Part shown: in pieces, positions 8,923 through 15,972 of the stretch
Position numbering within the stretch: position 1 is the first letter of the stretch
Layout of the letters: each line of letters opens with the position of its first letter
Source: an uncultured Lachnospiraceae bacterium
GTDB lineage: Bacteria; Bacillota; Clostridia; Lachnospirales; Lachnospiraceae
Direction of reading: 5' to 3'
DNA: 16,314 bases
NCBI GenBank assembly: GCA_902796045.1
Contig: CADBNQ010000093.1
Span: 1-16,314 of the forward strand
Program-made: the position numbers and the translations under genes
The notes under the pieces: model-generated
The model's input: only the letters and a program-made list of their open reading frames with translations
Databases searched by the model: none
What the model was told of the DNA's origin: nothing

Positions 8923-9798
8923 CTAATTCAGTGCTTCCGCACCTGAAATGATCTCTGTTAACTCCTGTGTGATGGCTCCCTGTCTGGCCCTGTTGAAAGC
9001 AAGAGACAAGGCAGAGATCATGTCCTCTGCATTGCTCGTGGCAGAATCCATGGCCTGCATCCTGGCACCGTTCTCACTGGCCACAGCCTCAATCAGGGCA
9101 CCGTAGATGGTGCTGCTGATAAACCTGGGGATGATCATCTCCAGGGCTTCCTCTGCTTCCGGCTCATAGTTCATGGGGGCTTCCCTGACCGGATGGTCTT
9201 TTTCTTCACTGTCTGTACCAGCCCCATCCCCTCCGTCCACAGGCAGGAGCCTGAGCAGCTGGGGCACATGGACCACTGTATTCTTAAACATGGTATAGGC
9301 GAGGTAGATTTCCCCCACCTGACCTGCCAAATAGGCATCAAGAACTTTCTTTCCGATCTCTGCCGCATCCTGGAACAATGGCTCATTGACAGCCTCGGAA
9401 TCATCTGATACGATACGGTAACCCCGGCGCGACAGGGCCTCAATCCCCTTCAGGCCGATACCGTATATGTCAATGGTGCTTTTGTCCCATCCGGTTTCAA
9501 GAATCTGTTTTACGACATTGTTGTTGTAGCCTCCGGCCAGTCCACGGTTGGAGGTTACCACGATCACAGCCTTTCTTTCTGATCCGTTATCCTCCAGATA
9601 TGGATGCCGGACCTCTCCGGATTTCCCCAGGATAGACTGCACAGTTTCGATCATCTTTTCAAAATATGGCTTCGCGCTCTCCGCTCTGCTTTTTGCTCTC
9701 TGGAGCTTGACGGTGGATACCAGCTTCATGGCCTTGGTAATCTGCTGGGTGCTCTGTATGCTCTCCTTCCGTCTTTTGATATCTCTCATGGATGCCAT
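8923..9798 (-). CDS. atpG: F1Fo ATP synthase subunit gamma
   Basis: Rotor shaft of F1, linking catalysis in the alpha3beta3 ring to rotation of the c-ring. The 291 residues have the two conserved terminal coiled-coil helices: MRDIKRRKESIQSTQQITKA at residues 4-23 and NRARQGAITQELTEIISGA near the C terminus, with an alpha/beta domain between that includes VVTSNRGLAGGYN (about 80-92). A Gly/Asp/Glu-rich loop around 189-215 is where the family varies in length. ATG at 9798 has AGAGGTGG nine bases upstream; an in-frame ATG at 9789 is less well placed. It lies 15 bp after atpA. Confidence 0.97.
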   Translation of the reverse strand: MASMRDIKRRKESIQSTQQITKAMKLVSTVKLQRAKSRAESAKPYFEKMIETVQSILGKSGEVRHPYLEDNGSERKAVIVVTSNRGLAGGYNNNVVKQILETGWDKSTIDIYGIGLKGIEALSRRGYRIVSDDSEAVNEPLFQDAAEIGKKVLDAYLAGQVGEIYLAYTMFKNTVVHVPQLLRLLPVDGGDGAGTDSEEKDHPVREAPMNYEPEAEEALEMIIPRFISSTIYGALIEAVASENGARMQAMDSATSNAEDMISALSLAFNRARQGAITQELTEIISGAEALN

Positions 9799-9813
9799 AC
9801 TGCTTCACCACCT

Positions 9814-11325
9814 CTAAAACTGTGCCTTGAATTCTGTGATCGCCTTCCGGATCAGCTCGTCTGTCTCGTCACTGATCACTTTCGTATCACGAATGGCAGC
9901 ATAGATTTCCGGGTATTTCGTATCTATAAAATCCAGAAGACCTGATTCAAACTCCTGCACCCGTTCTACCGGAACGTCCAAAAGATATTTCTTCGTCACC
10001 GCATAGATTGAGATAATCTGCCGTTCAACAGACATAGGCCTGTACTGAGGCTGTTTTAAGATCTCCCTGATACGTTCTCCCTGATTCAGCCTCTCCTTGG
10101 TATCCGCATCCAGCTCCGAGCCGAACTGGGCAAATGCTGCCAGCTCGCGGTACTGAGCCAGCTCTGTACGAACCGGGCCCGCAATCTTTTTCATGGCCTT
10201 GATCTGGGCTGAGCCTCCAACCCGGGATACCGAAAGGCCTGCATTGACAGCAGGGCGGAAGCCTGCGTTAAACATCTCTGTTTCCAGATAGATCTGACCA
10301 TCCGTGATAGAGATGACATTGGTCGGGATATAGGCGGAAACATCTCCTGCCTGTGTCTCGATGATGGGGATGGCGGTCAATGAACCGCCTCCAAGCTCAT
10401 CTGACAGTCTGGAGGCTCTCTCCAGAAGCCTTGAGTGCAGATAAAATACATCCCCGGGAAATGCTTCCCGTCCCGGAGGACGGCGAAGGAGCAGGGAGAG
10501 GGTTCGATAGGCCACGGCATGCTTGCTCAGGTCATCATAGATGACAAGCACATCTTCCCCTTTCTCCATCCATTCCTCCCCGATGGCACATCCGGTATAG
10601 GGGGCAATATATTGCAAAGGAGCCAGCTCACTGGCTGTGGAAGCGACTACAGTCGTGTAGTCCATGGCTCCGTATTCATTCAGTGTTTTTACGATATTGG
10701 CAACGGTAGAGGCCTTCTGCCCGATGGCCACATAGATACAATGCATGTTCTGACCCTTCTGGTTGATGATCGTATCTACTGCTATCGCTGTCTTTCCTGT
10801 CTGGCGGTCACCGATGATCAGCTCCCGCTGTCCGCGGCCGATGGGCACCATGGAATCAATCGCCTTGATGCCTGTCTGAACCGGGGTGTCTACCGGCTGC
10901 CGGTCAATGACCCCGTGGGCCACGCGCTCTATGGGGCGGGTGCTGGTCGTCTCTATGGGACCTTTTCCATCGATCGGCTGTCCTAATGCGTTGACAACAC
11001 GTCCTGTCATGGCATCGCCTACCGGCACTTCCACGACCCTTCCTGTTGCCTTTACAGTATCCCCTTCACTGATATTCCTCTGGCCTCCGAGCAGCACGAC
11101 ACCGACATTGTCCTCTTCAAGGTTCATGACCATGCCGTATACCTGGCCGGGAAATTCAAGAAGCTCACCCTGCATTGCACTATCCAGACCATGTATTCGT
11201 GCGATGCCATCGGCGACCTGGATGACAGTACCGACATCCGAAGTCTCCAGTCTGGCAGCATAATTCCTGATCTGCTCCTTGATGACGGAGCTGATCTCTT
11301 CCGGTCTTAAATTAACCAATGCCAC
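9814..11325 (-). CDS. atpA: F1Fo ATP synthase subunit alpha
   Basis: Non-catalytic nucleotide-binding subunit of F1. The Walker A motif GDRQTGKT lies at about residues 172-179, the arginine-finger region SVSRVGGSAQ about two thirds along, and the N terminus NLRPEEISSVIKEQI matches the family. Length is about 503 residues. The start is not ATG: GTG at 11323-11325 has AGAAGG five bases upstream; GTG at 11329-11331 abuts the ribosome site and TTG at 11317-11319 lies nine bases after AGGTG, so a two-residue shift either way is possible. It follows atpH by about 37 bp and precedes atpG by 15 bp. A non-ATG start for alpha, which is needed in threefold excess over delta, is slightly surprising. Confidence 0.96.
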   Translation of the reverse strand: MALVNLRPEEISSVIKEQIRNYAARLETSDVGTVIQVADGIARIHGLDSAMQGELLEFPGQVYGMVMNLEEDNVGVVLLGGQRNISEGDTVKATGRVVEVPVGDAMTGRVVNALGQPIDGKGPIETTSTRPIERVAHGVIDRQPVDTPVQTGIKAIDSMVPIGRGQRELIIGDRQTGKTAIAVDTIINQKGQNMHCIYVAIGQKASTVANIVKTLNEYGAMDYTTVVASTASELAPLQYIAPYTGCAIGEEWMEKGEDVLVIYDDLSKHAVAYRTLSLLLRRPPGREAFPGDVFYLHSRLLERASRLSDELGGGSLTAIPIIETQAGDVSAYIPTNVISITDGQIYLETEMFNAGFRPAVNAGLSVSRVGGSAQIKAMKKIAGPVRTELAQYRELAAFAQFGSELDADTKERLNQGERIREILKQPQYRPMSVERQIISIYAVTKKYLLDVPVERVQEFESGLLDFIDTKYPEIYAAIRDTKVISDETDELIRKAITEFKAQF

Positions 11326-11362
11326 ATGCACCTTCTTTCTATACTTAGTTATACTCTGATAT

Positions 11363-11917
11363 TCATCTGTCGCCGAGCTGGATCCTGGCGAGCTGTCTGC
11401 TTAAGTTGTCAATCCGGGTCTTTAAACTGCTGTCAACGACCCTGTCTTCAATTCTGATCACAAGCCCTCCCAGGATCGCCGGATCCACCTGGTAATCCAT
11501 CTCAAAAGAGTGATATCTGGTGGTCTGAAGCAGCCGGGCCTCCAGCGCGGTTTTCTGCGGGCCGCTGAGAGCCACCGCCGAAGTGACATGGGCCGTTCCA
11601 ATCCCTTTATGCTCCTTCACTTCGTGCAGAAAATGATCAAAAACTGCAATCAGCTGATCCTGACGTCCCTTCTCGACTATAATACGTAAAAAACCCAGCA
11701 GCTCATCTGAGATTCTTTTGTCAAATACATTGCTGATAAGATCGAGCTTCTCTTCTCTGGTGACCTTGGGATGATCCAGGACCCTGCCAAGTTCCTCATT
11801 CTCAAGAAAAACCTGCCTGACTGCTGTGACCTCCTCACTGAACCCGTCCAGCCGGTCCTCTTCCAGGGCCAGTTCCAGCAGGGCATCACCGTAAGTAGTG
11901 CTCACTAATTTAGCCAT
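11363..11917 (-). CDS. atpH: F1Fo ATP synthase subunit delta
   Basis: Peripheral-stalk protein that clamps the top of F1 to the b subunits. The 184 residues are of family length: a helical N-terminal domain (about 1-105, beginning AKLVSTTYGDALLELALEE) and a C-terminal domain carrying the conserved GGLVIRIEDRVVDSSL (about 154-169). The ATG at 11917 lies inside the end of atpF with a 13-bp overlap, so the start is probably reached by reinitiation or coupling; the only purine-rich stretch upstream, AGGAAATGGGTGATG, is not a strong ribosome site. Confidence 0.95.
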   Translation of the reverse strand: MAKLVSTTYGDALLELALEEDRLDGFSEEVTAVRQVFLENEELGRVLDHPKVTREEKLDLISNVFDKRISDELLGFLRIIVEKGRQDQLIAVFDHFLHEVKEHKGIGTAHVTSAVALSGPQKTALEARLLQTTRYHSFEMDYQVDPAILGGLVIRIEDRVVDSSLKTRIDNLSRQLARIQLGDR

Positions 11918-12435
11918 GTGTCATCACCCATTTCCTGCAGTGTCTGTTCTATCAGGTCATTCTGCGTCTCAGCATCGACAGAGGCACCGATGATCTTCTC
12001 AGACATCAGCGCTGCCACAGAGATCATCTCCTGCTTCACTTCGTCTTTGACACGTTTCTTTTCAAGCTCTGCCTCGAGCCGGGCACTCTCTATGATCCGG
12101 GCCGCTTCGACCCTGGCATCAGCGATGATCTCGTTCTCTCTCTGAAGCGCTTTCAGCTTCGTGTCGCTTAAAATCTGCTCAGCAGTTCTGTCAACGTTCT
12201 TCAACTTATCGTCATATTCTTCTTTCATGCGGACAGCTTCTTCCCTGTTCTCCTGAGCATCTCTCATCTCCTTCAGAACCCTCTGTCTGCGGTCGTTTAA
12301 GATCTTCCTGACAGGATCAAGAAGAAGACGGCTGGCAGCCATAAAGAGAAGGAAAATGGCAATTCCCTGAAATACAAGATTGAAAAGAAGCTGCGGGTCC
12401 AATCCGAATATTCTGTTATCCAGTGTTAATAACAC
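11905..12435 (-). CDS. atpF: F1Fo ATP synthase subunit b
   Basis: Membrane-anchored peripheral stalk, expected as a dimer. The 176 residues begin with a short N-terminal segment, one hydrophobic helix (about 15-35, LLFNLVFQGIAIFLLFMAAS) and the conserved LLLDPVRKILNDRR, followed by a highly charged helix from about 45 to 150 that forms the coiled coil. The start codon is GTG (12433-12435), fixed by AAAGGAGGT (12441-12449) five bases upstream; there is no earlier ATG in frame. The gene lies 39 bp after atpE and overlaps atpH by 13 bp. Only one b gene is present, with no b' copy. Confidence 0.96.
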   Translation of the reverse strand: MLLTLDNRIFGLDPQLLFNLVFQGIAIFLLFMAASRLLLDPVRKILNDRRQRVLKEMRDAQENREEAVRMKEEYDDKLKNVDRTAEQILSDTKLKALQRENEIIADARVEAARIIESARLEAELEKKRVKDEVKQEMISVAALMSEKIIGASVDAETQNDLIEQTLQEMGDDTWLN

Positions 12436-12440
12436 TTCGG

Positions 12441-12449
12441 ACCTCCTTT
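12441..12449 (-). promoter_or_regulatory. Ribosome binding site that fixes the GTG start of atpF
   Basis: The minus strand reads AAAGGAGGT, nearly the full anti-Shine-Dalgarno complement, five bases before GTG at 12435. It supports the non-ATG start. Confidence 0.8.
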
Positions 12450-12474
12450 CCGGCTTTCTATGAATACCGGTTCA

Positions 12475-12741
12475 TTATAATCTGCCGATCAACGGGTTCG
12501 CGTATAAAAGAATCAGGGCAACAACAAGACCATAAAGACCTGTTGTCTCTGCCACTGCCTGCCCCAGAAGCATGGTAGACATGATATCTCCTCTGGCACC
12601 CGGGTTGCGTCCCACCGCGGAGGCGCCGTAGCCTGCTGCGATCCCCTGGCCGACACCAGGCCCGATACCGGCAATGACCGCAAGGCCTGCGCCGATTGCC
12701 GAACCCATCAATACTAACCCTTCGTTTGTAATACCTGACAT
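12475..12741 (-). CDS. atpE: F1Fo ATP synthase subunit c with Na+-type ion site
   Basis: Proteolipid of the rotor ring, a hairpin of two membrane helices (about 8-38 and 53-80) with a polar loop at RNPGAR (45-50). The essential carboxylate is Glu65. Around it stand Gln32 (in GPGVGQG), Val63, Thr66, Thr67 and Tyr70 (in AVAETTGLYG), which match position by position the Na+ ligands described for Ilyobacter tartaricus (Q32, V63, E65, S66, T67, Y70), with Thr for Ser66 as in Acetobacterium woodii. The 88-residue length and the ending LLYANPLIGRL also resemble those Na+ enzymes. AAGGAGGAG stands seven bases before the ATG. Only one c gene is present. Confidence 0.97.
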   Translation of the reverse strand: MSGITNEGLVLMGSAIGAGLAVIAGIGPGVGQGIAAGYGASAVGRNPGARGDIMSTMLLGQAVAETTGLYGLVVALILLYANPLIGRL

Positions 12742-12810
12742 AATTAGTCTCCTCCTTCATTAATAATAGTTGTAACTGTTCAGGCTGCCTGAATCGTCTC
12801 GAATAAGATA
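12742..12810 (-). promoter_or_regulatory. atpB-atpE intergenic hairpin, AU-rich stretch and strong ribosome site
   Basis: This 69-bp gap holds a perfect 6-bp hairpin TTCAGG/CCTGAA (12779-12793, 3-nt loop), then an A/U-rich stretch, then AAGGAGGAG (12749-12757) seven bases before the atpE ATG. The arrangement recalls the translational enhancer in front of atpE in E. coli, where c is needed in about tenfold excess. There is no U-tract directly after the stem, so termination is unlikely. Function is inference. Confidence 0.45.
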
Positions 12811-13533
12811 TCAGTCACCATATTTATCTGTGATAAATGTCATTGTCAGCATGCCAAATACATAAGTCTGGATCGCTCCGGAAAAGAGATCAAAATATGT
12901 ATGTAAAAAGGCGGGAATGCCGATTTTGGCAAACCACGGAAGCAGGCTGTACCAGAGCCCCATCATGATGGTTCCTGCCAGCACATTGCCGAAAAGACGG
13001 AGCGACATGGATACCGGCGTAGCAAATTCACTGATGATATTCACCGGGAGAAATACAAAGATCGGCTCAAATAGGTCCTTAACAAAACGGATACCCTTGC
13101 TCCTGATCCAGGCATATTCAATCATCACAAAAGTGATCAGTCCCAGGGCAAATGTGGTTCCGAAATCAGCCGTTGGCGGTCTCAGGCCGAACAGACCGGA
13201 GATATTGGACAGAAGAATAAAAGCCATCAGAGTCTCTACATAGTTCCTGTATGCCGGCGCATGATTTCCCATATTGCTCTCAACTACACCATCAAGGACC
13301 TCCACGATCATCTCTACAGCATTCTGCACCGGGCCGGGCTCGTCATAATCCTTCATGATCTCATGTCTGGCATAAAGGATCAGTCCCAGCAGCACAAGGC
13401 TGACTATGGTTGTCGAGATCATGGTTGTATTGATCGACAGGGTCTGCCCGAACAACTCAAACTCATAATAACTGTGAATAAAAAAATCCACTTCATTACT
13501 GAGCATCATTGTTCCGGCTAAAGAGCTTCCCAT
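12811..13533 (-). CDS. atpB: F1Fo ATP synthase subunit a
   Basis: Stator channel of Fo that passes ions to and from the c-ring. The 240 residues have five or six hydrophobic helices. The essential arginine is Arg179 in SMSLRLFGNVLAG, and the last helix holds the conserved FSGAIQTYVFGMLTMTFI (Gln222). GLRPPTADFGTTFALGL (116-132) is also typical of Firmicutes a subunits. ATG at 13533 has GGAAGG seven bases upstream and follows the atpI-like gene by 4 bp. With the Na+-type subunit c, this channel is expected to carry Na+. Confidence 0.97.
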   Translation of the reverse strand: MGSSLAGTMMLSNEVDFFIHSYYEFELFGQTLSINTTMISTTIVSLVLLGLILYARHEIMKDYDEPGPVQNAVEMIVEVLDGVVESNMGNHAPAYRNYVETLMAFILLSNISGLFGLRPPTADFGTTFALGLITFVMIEYAWIRSKGIRFVKDLFEPIFVFLPVNIISEFATPVSMSLRLFGNVLAGTIMMGLWYSLLPWFAKIGIPAFLHTYFDLFSGAIQTYVFGMLTMTFITDKYGD

Positions 13534-13537
13534 ATCC

Positions 13538-13957
13538 TCACCTTCCTTTCCTCCTCAATTTATTTGTTATATAAACATGGGTGTACATATGAAGGTGGGC
13601 CGAAACCTTCAATCCCAGCATCCCTGTGATCACCGCAGGAAAGCTGATCATGGAAAATCTGGCGCCCATCCAGGCTGCACCCATCATAACCATAAAGCGG
13701 ATGATACTCTGGACAGTCATGCTCCTCTCAGCATGGACCGGGTCCATGTCAAGGCAGCTGTCTATGCCCTTATACATACTGACGCAAAGCCCGATGGACG
13801 CCGCGGTGCCCAGCAGGATTCCCATCGTCCATGAAGCCTTGTTCCCGACTGCCGCCAGGCCGACCGCCTCAAAGATCAAACTGTATATCAGACAGCCGAC
13901 GATCAGATCAAGAAGGGTATCATTAATCTCCCAGGTCCGTTTCATCCATCTCATCAT
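13538..13957 (-). CDS. atpI: AtpI-like ATP synthase subunit I family membrane protein
   Basis: A small, poorly conserved membrane protein placed directly before atpB, where AtpI normally lies. The 139 residues show four hydrophobic helices (about 16-36, 42-62, 82-102, 104-124) and a basic C terminus, the topology of the ATP synthase I family. Known AtpI proteins help assemble the c-ring and, with AtpZ, have been linked to Mg2+ uptake in Bacillus; the role here is inferred from place and topology. The start is ATG at 13957 with GAGG six bases upstream, overlapping atpZ by 35 bp; ATG codons at 13954 and 13945 are alternatives. The symbol is tentative because residue-level similarity is weak. 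Confidence 0.7.
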   Translation of the reverse strand: MMRWMKRTWEINDTLLDLIVGCLIYSLIFEAVGLAAVGNKASWTMGILLGTAASIGLCVSMYKGIDSCLDMDPVHAERSMTVQSIIRFMVMMGAAWMGARFSMISFPAVITGMLGLKVSAHLHMYTHVYITNKLRRKGR

Positions 13958-14255
13958 CTATATCCTCTACATGCCCGCAGCCGGCAGAATCCCCGCTGCA
14001 AAAATCAAATAATCTGTCAGCCTTCAGGCCGGTAAATCTGGCAATCACCTGCCAGCATGACCGGAATCCTGCCAGGACCCCTGTCAGCAGAAACAGAAGG
14101 AAAACCAGGGGATGTCCTGTCCGCTCTGCCACCCATCTTCCCACAAAAAGACAGAAAAAGACAGGTACCATCATGCAGATCCCTACCTGCGAGATCAGCA
14201 GGAGCATCCTGAGCGCTTTTCTCTCCTGTGCCTTCTTTTCAGGCGCCTTGATCAT
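13923..14255 (-). CDS. atpZ: AtpZ-like F1Fo ATPase accessory membrane protein
   Basis: A 110-residue protein with two hydrophobic helices (about 17-38 and 49-66) joined by GRWVAERTGHP, and AGFRSCWQVI at the end of the second helix. This matches the AtpZ / ATPase gene 1 family, which precedes atpI in many operons and is proposed to work with AtpI in Mg2+ handling or assembly. The tail after residue 75 is acidic and has two cysteines and a histidine, which I do not recognise as a family trait; much of it is encoded where atpI already overlaps. The ATG shares ATGA (14252-14255) with the stop of the phosphatase-like gene, implying translational coupling. Confidence 0.8.
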   Translation of the reverse strand: MIKAPEKKAQERKALRMLLLISQVGICMMVPVFFCLFVGRWVAERTGHPLVFLLFLLTGVLAGFRSCWQVIARFTGLKADRLFDFCSGDSAGCGHVEDIDDEMDETDLGD

Positions 14256-14716
14256 AGGATCATCTCCCCGATGACACGGTCAGCTGCCGCTTCCATTAAT
14301 TGTTCAATAATCTCAAAACAAGAGTCATACTCTTCCCGGGTCCCGCCGGACACATCAGGAATCGATGCATCAAGATCCAGAAATGTACTCAGAGACATAC
14401 ATGTTGTGGACGAGTGATAATCCTGACGGATCCTGTCTGCCTGTTCCTCATGCATGGTCAGAACCAGACTGGCCTCCTCCATATCCTCTTCGGTGAGCTG
14501 GGCCGACCTGAAATCCTCGATGACGTAGCCATGGCGGGTCAGCGTATCAGCCGCCATCGGCGCCACAGGCTCAGAAAACAGGACCACAAGTCCCCTGGAG
14601 AGAACCTCTATCCCGGTGATACCCTTTCTGTCGAGCAATCCCCGCAGAATAACCTCGCACATAAAACTGCTGCAGATGTTATTCTCACCGACAAATATGA
14701 TTCTGCGGTAATCCAA
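14252..14716 (-). CDS. Low-molecular-weight phosphatase homologue with an inactivated active site
   Basis: The 154 residues have the fold and length of low-molecular-weight protein tyrosine/arginine phosphatases: an N-terminal strand and P-loop (IIFVGENNICSSFM, 6-19), LSRGL (40-44), and IPDVSGGTREEY near the C terminus. Active members read VCTGNTCRSPM; here the nucleophilic Cys is Gly10 and the phosphate-binding Arg is Ser16, while the general acid Asp121 remains, followed by Val instead of Pro. It cannot work by the family's mechanism. The start is TTG (14714-14716), fixed by AAAGGAGG seven bases upstream. The place next to sua5 and upstream of the atp genes matches ywlC-ywlE in Bacillus subtilis, where YwlE is an arginine phosphatase. 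No stop or frameshift breaks it and it is coupled to atpZ, so it looks like a maintained non-catalytic protein rather than a decaying gene. Confidence 0.88.
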   Translation of the reverse strand: MDYRRIIFVGENNICSSFMCEVILRGLLDRKGITGIEVLSRGLVVLFSEPVAPMAADTLTRHGYVIEDFRSAQLTEEDMEEASLVLTMHEEQADRIRQDYHSSTTCMSLSTFLDLDASIPDVSGGTREEYDSCFEIIEQLMEAAADRVIGEMIL

Positions 14717-14723
14717 TCTACCG

Positions 14724-14731
14724 CCTCCTTT
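14724..14731 (-). promoter_or_regulatory. Ribosome binding site that fixes the TTG start of the phosphatase-like gene
   Basis: The minus strand reads AAAGGAGG, seven bases before TTG at 14716. It is close to ideal and has no competing ATG or GTG at a useful distance. Confidence 0.8.
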
Positions 14732-14750
14732 CCGGAAAATCCAGCTATGC

Positions 14751-15815
14751 TCACACAGAGATCAGGTGATAGGCTGATGCCTTCAGCATCCTGTTCATGA
14801 TGGCATCACCATGTTCCTCCTCAAAGAAACTCTCAGAAAATATATAATCAAATCCCTGCATGTCACAGTCTCTCAAAATGCCATAAAGAGAAGCAGCGAT
14901 AGAGTCCGGATCACTTCTGCTGCCGATACTTTTTACTGAAATATTATCAGGCAGGTCATAGCTGCCTGCTGTCTCATCTGTCGCTATAATGCCTACGCGA
15001 TACCCCTGGCCGGCCTTCTCCTGAGCCAGCCGGCTGATCTCCTCAACAACCCGTCCGGCGCCGCCTTCTACAAGGAGCAGCTGGCCCTGGGGGGCATAAT
15101 GTCTGTACTTCATACCGGGAGCTTTGGGTCTGGTCTCCTGCGGCATGGTCCTGCCGGCAAGCGCCGGGTCCATAACGACCTTCCCCGCCACTGCCTCCAG
15201 CTGGTCTCTTCCGATGAAACCGGGACGCAGGATGGTGGGCGTTTCCCCCGTCAGGTCAAGAATGGTGGATTCAATGCCGATACCTACCGGGCCGCCATCA
15301 AGGATCATGGGAATCTTTCCCTCCAGGTCCTCATAGACATGCCGGGCACTGGTGGGGCTAGGCCTCCCGGAGGTGTTGGCGCTGGGCGCAGCAATCAGTG
15401 TTCCACTCTCCCTGATCAGAGCACGGGCTACCTGATGACAGGGCATTCTGACTGCCACGGTGTCCAGGCCGCCTGTTGTTCCCGCCGGAAGATTCTGGCG
15501 CTTTGGCAGTATGACTGTCAAAGGGCCCGGCCAGAAATGCTCCATGACCTGTCTGGCGATATGTGGAATATGGCAGGCCGCCAAATCAACCTGCCAGAGA
15601 TCTGCAATATGAACGATCAGAGGGTTGTCGGATGGTCTGCCTTTTGCCGCATAGATCCTTGCCGCTGCCTGCTCATTAAATGCGTCGCCGCCAAGACCAT
15701 ATACAGTCTCAGTCGGGAAGGCAACCAGCTCACCCCGGCGGATCAGGTCTGCCGCATCTTTAAGCCGGGCCTTCAGATCAGCCGAAGTATCCACCTTTAT
15801 CACTCTTGTTTCCAT
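14751..15815 (-). CDS. sua5: Threonylcarbamoyl-AMP synthase (Sua5/YwlC type)
   Basis: Makes threonylcarbamoyl-AMP from threonine, bicarbonate and ATP, the first step of the t6A modification at position 37 of tRNAs reading ANN codons. The 354 residues have the long, two-domain form: a YrdC domain (about 10-200) with PTETVYGLGGDA (34-45), KGRPSDNPLIVHI (58-70) and SANTSGRPSPT (145-155), the linker PKAPGMKYRHYAP (230-242), and a Rossmann-like Sua5 domain to the end. ATG at 15815 begins the conserved METRVIKV and has AGGGGG about ten bases upstream; the frame stays open 50 codons further upstream, but that part crosses promoter and hairpin elements and resembles no Sua5. It is the first gene of the run. 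B. subtilis ywlC also lies upstream of its atp operon. Confidence 0.96.
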   Translation of the reverse strand: METRVIKVDTSADLKARLKDAADLIRRGELVAFPTETVYGLGGDAFNEQAAARIYAAKGRPSDNPLIVHIADLWQVDLAACHIPHIARQVMEHFWPGPLTVILPKRQNLPAGTTGGLDTVAVRMPCHQVARALIRESGTLIAAPSANTSGRPSPTSARHVYEDLEGKIPMILDGGPVGIGIESTILDLTGETPTILRPGFIGRDQLEAVAGKVVMDPALAGRTMPQETRPKAPGMKYRHYAPQGQLLLVEGGAGRVVEEISRLAQEKAGQGYRVGIIATDETAGSYDLPDNISVKSIGSRSDPDSIAASLYGILRDCDMQGFDYIFSESFFEEEHGDAIMNRMLKASAYHLISV

Positions 15816-15854
15816 AGCAAGCCAACCCCCTGCTGAACTAATTCCATATAGGAG

Positions 15855-15883
15855 AGGATACCATGAATCATGTATAAATTCAA
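15855..15883 (-). promoter_or_regulatory. Candidate sigma-A promoter of sua5
   Basis: The minus strand has TTGAAT (15878-15883), a 17-bp spacer and TATCCT (15855-15860), giving a start near 15848 and a leader of about 33 nt to the sua5 ATG. Each box matches four of six consensus bases. It lies downstream of the terminator-like hairpin, so it could drive the operon independently of the upstream promoter. Confidence 0.4.
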
Positions 15884-15910
15884 GGAAACATGCTCGAAAA
15901 GATAAGCCGG

Positions 15911-15963
15911 CAAAAGAAGGAGGAAGCATACTTCGGATCCGGCGGTTCCGAAATCGCTTCCTC
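15911..15963 (-). terminator. Terminator-like hairpin or attenuator upstream of sua5
   Basis: On the minus strand GAGGAAGC pairs perfectly with GCTTCCTC (15956-15963 with 15920-15927), and inside it TTCGGA pairs with TCCGAA (15947-15952 with 15932-15937). The hairpin is followed at once by CTTCTTTTG. The U-rich run lies only on the minus-strand side, so it should act on leftward transcripts. It may end a small RNA begun near 16097, attenuate sua5, or end an upstream gene outside the window. Confidence 0.55.
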
Positions 15964-15972
15964 ACAAATCTG

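Noticed and set aside
12458..12760. Alternative minus-strand frame of 100 codons over atpE
   Set aside because: It is the shifted frame of subunit c and starts in its ribosome-site region; the true frame is unambiguous.
15099..15836. Plus-strand open reading of 245 codons opposite sua5
   Set aside because: Sua5 is fully recognisable on the minus strand; the antisense translation is rich in Cys, Gly and Arg and matches nothing.
15816..15965. Fifty-codon N-terminal extension of sua5
   Set aside because: The conserved protein begins at the Met at 15815 with a ribosome site; the extension crosses a candidate promoter and part of the terminator-like hairpin.
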